From positions 1 to 10,005 of the forward strand of contig JAPLUJ010000574.1 in assembly GCA_026397695.1 (NCBI GenBank): DNA of 10,005 bases, given 5' to 3'. This stretch comes from Verrucomicrobiota bacterium. Lineage in GTDB: Bacteria; Verrucomicrobiota; Verrucomicrobiia; Verrucomicrobiales; Akkermansiaceae. Under the pieces are notes generated by a model. The model had not been told where the DNA came from, did not search any database, and saw only the letters and a list, made by a program, of their open reading frames with translations. The translations under genes and the position numbers were made by a program. Positions 6,981 to 10,005 of the stretch are shown here, piece after piece (position 1 is the stretch's first letter; every line of letters begins with the position of its first letter).

Positions 6981-7799
6981 ATGCGTGAAACCCTCATCGT
7001 CATCGGTTTGGTCGTGCTCGCCGTGGCGCTGCGAACCGCTTACACTCCTTTCGTGCGCAAGCTCGGCGCCTTCACGTTTCTCGCCGCCACGTTCTGCCTG
7101 CTGTATTTCCTGACCCACAGCATCATCGCCGGACTCGGCGGCACCGCCCTCTGGTTGTTCCTGCCATGGGTCGAACTGCTCACCCGCATCCGCCAGATGC
7201 GCCTGCCGCTCGACAACCACCTGAGCCAACTGCCTATCCCCAATCCGGCGTTTTTCCCCAACGCCACCGAAGCCGCCGCCGCCATGAATGAAGCAGGCTT
7301 CGAACATGTCTCGGATTGCGGCTGGGAATGGGACGGCATGCACCAGTATTTCCGCCTCTTCTGGCACCCCGAAGAACGCGCCGTCTCCGCCGTCTGCCTG
7401 TGTGAACAAAGTGACGTCGCTTTCGCGTTCATTTCAATCACCTCGCGCGATAGCACCGGCATCACCTGGCGCACCACCAATTTCCCGTTCGCCGCAACCC
7501 TCCGGTGCTCGCCCGACGTGCGTTGGAACCACGTCCCGTGCCGACGGAATTGTTTCCATCAAATCCTGCGCGACCACCGCGAGTATCTCAGCCGTGCGCA
7601 TGTCAATGATGATCATCTCCAAATGCCGGATCCGGAAGAAATCGCAGCATCCATCGAACGCGAAATCCGCCAACAAATCGATCACAACCTCGCCACCGGC
7701 ATCATCCGCCTCACCGGCAACGCCCACTTCCGCTATTCCAAACGCGGATTATTCTTCCTCTGGGGCCAGTACATCAAGGACATGGTCAGGCTTTGTTAG
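6981..7799 (+). CDS. Membrane-anchored protein of unknown function, Cys/His-rich C-terminal domain
   Basis: I do not recognise this 272-residue protein. Two or three hydrophobic segments lie at the N-terminus (about residues 5-18, 28-50 and 52-66), then a soluble domain of about 200 residues. That domain contains DCGWEWDGMHQYFRLFW (112-128), a CxC pair at 139/141 and a cluster H184-x2-C187-x3-C191-x-H193 that could bind a metal or form disulfides. A charged stretch, DPEEIAASIEREIRQQID (217-234), is probably helical. The frame is open for 12 codons upstream (to 6945); I chose ATG 6981 because the first hydrophobic helix begins immediately after it. No Shine-Dalgarno is visible. The gene is divergent from panC and ends 11 bp before the convergent uppP stop, so it is monocistronic. 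Coding status is supported by length, codon pattern and a protein-like sequence; function is open. Confidence 0.75.
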   Translation: MRETLIVIGLVVLAVALRTAYTPFVRKLGAFTFLAATFCLLYFLTHSIIAGLGGTALWLFLPWVELLTRIRQMRLPLDNHLSQLPIPNPAFFPNATEAAAAMNEAGFEHVSDCGWEWDGMHQYFRLFWHPEERAVSAVCLCEQSDVAFAFISITSRDSTGITWRTTNFPFAATLRCSPDVRWNHVPCRRNCFHQILRDHREYLSRAHVNDDHLQMPDPEEIAASIEREIRQQIDHNLATGIIRLTGNAHFRYSKRGLFFLWGQYIKDMVRLC

Positions 7800-7810
7800 C
7801 CAGTACCGGC

Positions 7811-8695
7811 TCAGGAACTGATCACCCCCGCCGCGACCAACCCGCCGAGCACCACGCCCAGCACAATGCGATACCACCCGAAAAGCGCAAGCCCGTGGCT
7901 TTGCAGGTAGGAAACCAACCACTTCACCGCAAGGGCTGCGGAAATCATCGCGGCCACAACTCCCACGCCCAAGGGCAGCGGACCATAGGTATCCCACATC
8001 AACTTCGCCCCGCCAAACCAGACATCCACCGAAGCATCCAGACCATGCACTTTCCACAGCGCCTTCTTTGCGGTGGCCGCAGTGAGCGTAAGCACACCTA
8101 ACAGGAATGAATACTCCACGGCCGCCCGCACCGACAAGCCGACTAACAGTCCGCCGACAATGGTCATCAGGCTGCGGCTGGTGCCCGGCCACATCGCGAC
8201 GCATTGCAGCAACCCGATGAGCAGCGCCATTTTCCACGATAGCTCCAGCAAGTCCATGCCGCCGCCCTGCGCGGGATTGCGTTGCCGCCACCATGTGGCA
8301 GTTAGAATCAGGATCCCGCCAACCACCCAGGCGAAAATCACCGGCCACATGCCAAACAACTTGGCCTCAATCCAATCGTTGAACAGCAGGCCGATCACCG
8401 CCGCCGGCAGAAATCCGGCGACAATCGAGATGGCGAGTTGCAAGCCTTCCGCGTCCCGGCCGATCACGCCGCGGATCATTTGCAGGACGCGTTGGTAATA
8501 TAGTCCCAGCACCGCGAGGATCGCCCCGCCCTGAATGCAGATGGCAAAGGTGTCCGCCGCAGCTTTCGCCCCGGCATTCCCCGCGTCGATGCCCATCAGA
8601 TGCTGGGCAACTAACAGATGCCCGGTAGAACTGACCGGAAGGTATTCGGTGATCCCTTCGATCACGCCGAGAATGAGTGCTTGCCAAGGTTCCAT
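7811..8695 (-). CDS. uppP: Undecaprenyl-diphosphatase (UppP/BacA)
   Basis: 294 residues from ATG at 8695. UppP dephosphorylates undecaprenyl pyrophosphate to the monophosphate lipid carrier for peptidoglycan and other cell-wall polymers, acting in the inner membrane; it also confers some bacitracin resistance. The (E/Q)xxxE motif is E13-G-I-T-E17, followed by YLPVSSTGHLLV with His26. The second motif is WPGTSRSLMTIVGG with Arg174. These match the conserved catalytic residues of BacA-type enzymes. About eight hydrophobic segments are present, as in the family. The length is slightly above the E. coli enzyme (273), partly from a hydrophilic stretch around residues 214-240. The frame continues 58 codons upstream of this ATG without family character, so the shorter start is clearly right. 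There is no good Shine-Dalgarno. It is convergent with the hypothetical gene (the two stop codons are 11 bp apart) and divergent from the DUF2062 gene. Confidence 0.96.
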   Translation of the reverse strand: MEPWQALILGVIEGITEYLPVSSTGHLLVAQHLMGIDAGNAGAKAAADTFAICIQGGAILAVLGLYYQRVLQMIRGVIGRDAEGLQLAISIVAGFLPAAVIGLLFNDWIEAKLFGMWPVIFAWVVGGILILTATWWRQRNPAQGGGMDLLELSWKMALLIGLLQCVAMWPGTSRSLMTIVGGLLVGLSVRAAVEYSFLLGVLTLTAATAKKALWKVHGLDASVDVWFGGAKLMWDTYGPLPLGVGVVAAMISAALAVKWLVSYLQSHGLALFGWYRIVLGVVLGGLVAAGVISS

Positions 8696-8781
8696 GATTG
8701 CGCGGCAAACTCTGTGAGGTGGGTGCCGGGCCTGCAAGGCATTTACGGTTGCTTGTCGGGCGATCACGGTGAATGGTCGCC

Positions 8782-8797
8782 GCGGGTTGCCACCCGC
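8782..8797 (+). promoter_or_regulatory. Hairpin immediately before the DUF2062 start codon
   Basis: GCGGGT (8782-8787), loop TGCC, ACCCGC (8792-8797): a perfect 6-bp stem ending 3 nt before ATG 8801. It lies in the 105-bp gap between the divergent uppP and DUF2062 genes, where a ribosome would have to bind. No Shine-Dalgarno is visible, so the hairpin could dampen translation, or transcription could start downstream of it. Chance pairing in GC-rich DNA is also possible. Confidence 0.3.
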
Positions 8798-8800
8798 AAC

Positions 8801-9376
8801 ATGCAAAAAAGCTATCTCAAACTGGTCCGACAGGCCATCAAAACCCTGCGCCACCCGCGCCTGCGCCATCGCCCGTGGTGGCGCTCACTTTCACGCCCGC
8901 TTTTCGACCGCAGTTTGTGGATCCCCTGCCGGGATAGCGTCGCCTCCGGCCTCGCCATCGGCTTGTTCTTTTCCGTGATGTTGATCCCGTTCCAGACGCT
9001 GCCCGCAGCGCTTATCACCTTGCGCGTGCGGGGCAACGTGCCTTTCGCCATGGCCGCCACCTGGATCTCCAATCCGTTCACCACGCCGGCGATCCTCTTC
9101 GGCCAGTTTCGTCTCGGACAATGGATGCGCGACACCTTGGCGGTGCCGATGCCCGACTTTCTAACCAGCGTCCACTTCCATGCCCCGGGGGTCGGCACGC
9201 TCAATGCCGCGAGTTTCATCCTCGGCATGATCACCTCGGGCGTCTTGCTTGCGCTGTGTGCCTATCCCGTTGTGCATCTGTTTTCGGCCATTCTACCGCA
9301 CCTTCTTCCCATCCGTTCCCGACGCTCGCGCAACACCAGACACACTCCACCTGAATCCGAATCCAACGTGAGTTGA
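8801..9376 (+). CDS. DUF2062 domain-containing membrane protein
   Basis: 191 residues from ATG at 8801. The family hallmark is present in order: a basic N-terminus (KLVRQAIKTLRHPRLRHR), then DSVASGLAIGLFFSVMLIPF (45-64), an arginine-containing turn RVRGNVPFAMAATW (75-88) and the signature W-I-S-N-P-F-T-T-P (88-96). This is followed by a hydrophobic segment about 135-165 and a basic, hydrophilic tail. It is expected in the inner membrane with about three membrane helices. The biochemical role of DUF2062 is not firmly established. The frame is open upstream to 8618, inside the divergent uppP gene; that stretch is not protein-like, so I use ATG 8801. A 16-nt hairpin sits right before the start. 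The stop codon lies inside the left arm of the inverted repeat 9373-9456. Confidence 0.85.
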   Translation: MQKSYLKLVRQAIKTLRHPRLRHRPWWRSLSRPLFDRSLWIPCRDSVASGLAIGLFFSVMLIPFQTLPAALITLRVRGNVPFAMAATWISNPFTTPAILFGQFRLGQWMRDTLAVPMPDFLTSVHFHAPGVGTLNAASFILGMITSGVLLALCAYPVVHLFSAILPHLLPIRSRRSRNTRHTPPESESNVS

Positions 9377-9456
9377 ACCCGTGATAGGAACCACGCAGAA
9401 CACGAAACAACACTCAAGCAGAAGCGGTTAGGAGGTTCCTTTGTTGTCGGGTTCAA
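9373..9456. repeat. Long imperfect inverted repeat between convergent genes (bidirectional terminator or REP-like element)
   Basis: The outer arms TTGAACCCG (9373-9381) and CGGGTTCAA (9448-9456) are perfect 9-bp complements. The inner arms AGGAACC (9386-9392) and GGTTCCT (9434-9440) are perfect 7-bp complements. They are separated by 4 nt on the left and 7 nt on the right, giving a two-part stem with an asymmetric internal loop and a 41-nt apical loop. It covers the DUF2062 stop codon and ends 17 bp before the transposase stop. No T-runs follow. Its position suits a shared terminator; proximity to a RAYT gene also allows a REP-like element. Confidence 0.5.
9388..9417 (+). repeat. Second degenerate CACGAA-type repeat
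   Basis: GAACCACGCAGAACACGAAA followed by CAACACTCAA resembles the minus-strand reading of 4447-4475 (shared ACCACG-A-AACAC). It begins in the left inner arm and fills much of the loop of the inverted repeat 9373-9456. The similarity is short, so the relationship is tentative. Confidence 0.3.
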
Positions 9457-9473
9457 TCAATGGAAATCCCAAC

Positions 9474-10005
9474 TCACCCGATCCCCTTTTGCAAATCCCT
9501 TGCGCTCCACAGCGTCCCCGCCGCAGCCGCACCGCTGCCGCGCCATTTCCGCGCGCCGTCCTTGCGCGTCCCGCCGAACCGGTCCCTACACAATCGAAAC
9601 ACCTCATCCACAAACCCCCGGCTCCCGATCACCGCACCGTCCGTGAAATATCTAACACGGCAACGCAACATCCTGCCCAGCGCCACATCCCGGCTCCGCT
9701 CCAGCATCTCCAACTCGGCAGCCGCCGCGGCTTGCTTCATCCCCTTGCGCACCACCTTCACCTCCAGCTCGCCACTTGTGTTCACCACCTCCTTGAGCTT
9801 TTCCACCCCCTCTTCTAACAATATCATCCGGTATTCCTTCGATACCTTCCCTGCCCAGTGCCGCGCGTCAGCCTCGTAGCCCTGGTGCGCCATGATCGCC
9901 CGCACCAGGCCGGCGCGCGCTTTCTTGCCATCGCCCTTTGGTCCGCCGCCCATCGCTTCGCCATAACTGCTCCAGCGATACGCCGCGGGGTCCGTGACCA
10001 TCCCC
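9474..10005 (-). CDS. REP-associated tyrosine transposase (RAYT)-like protein, C-terminal part
   Basis: The stop is at 9474-9476 and the frame is open through the right edge, so only about 176 C-terminal residues are seen; the Met at 10001 is internal. DPAAYRWSSYGEA near the visible start matches the block that follows the catalytic core in RAYT/Y1-type transposases. The HUH motif and catalytic tyrosine would lie upstream, outside the window. A helical region (YRMILLEEGVEKLKEVVN) follows, and near the C-terminus RVRYFTDGAVIGSRGFVDEV and RFGGTRKDGARK resemble the extra C-terminal segment I associate with Verrucomicrobiota and Planctomycetes members. These are single-copy-type transposases linked to REP palindromes rather than classical IS elements. 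No terminal repeats or target-site duplications are visible. Whether the copy is intact cannot be judged from this window, although the seen part has no frameshift or premature stop. Confidence 0.8.
   Translation of the reverse strand, partial: GMVTDPAAYRWSSYGEAMGGGPKGDGKKARAGLVRAIMAHQGYEADARHWAGKVSKEYRMILLEEGVEKLKEVVNTSGELEVKVVRKGMKQAAAAAELEMLERSRDVALGRMLRCRVRYFTDGAVIGSRGFVDEVFRLCRDRFGGTRKDGARKWRGSGAAAAGTLWSARDLQKGIG

Noticed and set aside
7798..7811. Near-palindrome AGCCAGTACCGGCT between the convergent stop codons
   Set aside because: Only 14 bp with one mismatched pair and no T-run; too weak to call a terminator or binding site.
6637..8809. Similar 21-mers at about 6637 and 8789 (CCACCCGCAAC, two mismatches, GCAAAAAA)
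   Set aside because: 19 of 21 matches in a C-rich, low-complexity word is within what chance could give in 10 kb; one copy is in the panC leader and the other at the DUF2062 start, with no shared logic.
9440..9470. tRNA T-arm-like GGGTTCAATC
   Set aside because: No flanking 5-bp T-stem, no D-arm or anticodon arm, and the bases are explained by the inverted repeat 9373-9456.

Overview
The window is a GC-rich bacterial chromosomal segment with tightly packed genes on both strands. No rRNA or tRNA fixes the lineage. The right-edge transposase has a C-terminal block (VRYFTDG... FVDEVF... RFG... KDGAR) that I associate with the REP-associated transposases of Verrucomicrobiota and Planctomycetes. 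Most starts lack a clear Shine-Dalgarno sequence, and two intergenic stretches resemble the degenerate CACGAA-type repeats I recall from those phyla. My best guess is a Verrucomicrobiota member; this is an inference and only moderately secure.

Layout. Positions 1-4189 (minus) hold a two-gene operon: a giant polytopic membrane protein (DUF2339) followed, with an ATGA stop/start overlap, by a secreted or membrane-anchored DUF3999-type protein that runs off the left edge. A 340-380 bp AT-richer gap follows. It ends in a promoter overlapped by a striking inverted repeat, which drives a class II Fic protein with a C-terminal winged helix (4569-5681, plus). Converging on it is panC (5772-6608, minus; pantothenate synthesis). 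The roughly 370 bp upstream of panC contain twin hairpins with near-identical loop starts and a possible small basic ORF with the best Shine-Dalgarno sequence in the window. Divergent from panC is an unrecognised membrane-anchored Cys/His-rich protein (6981-7799, plus). It converges on uppP (7811-8695, minus; undecaprenyl-pyrophosphate phosphatase), which is divergent from a DUF2062 membrane protein (8801-9376, plus). The last gene is the C-terminal half of a RAYT-type transposase (9474-10005, minus), and a long imperfect inverted repeat separates it from the DUF2062 gene.

How the genes relate. DUF2339 and DUF3999 are a recurrent, poorly characterised pair and probably act together in the envelope. 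panC and uppP are ordinary housekeeping genes with no evident link to each other. The Fic gene looks like a self-regulated single-gene module. I see no defence island, CRISPR array or prophage. The most unusual signals are regulatory: the three evenly spaced TGATCGA sites at the Fic promoter, the twin hairpins ahead of panC, and a window-wide rule that CTAA is almost always followed by C.
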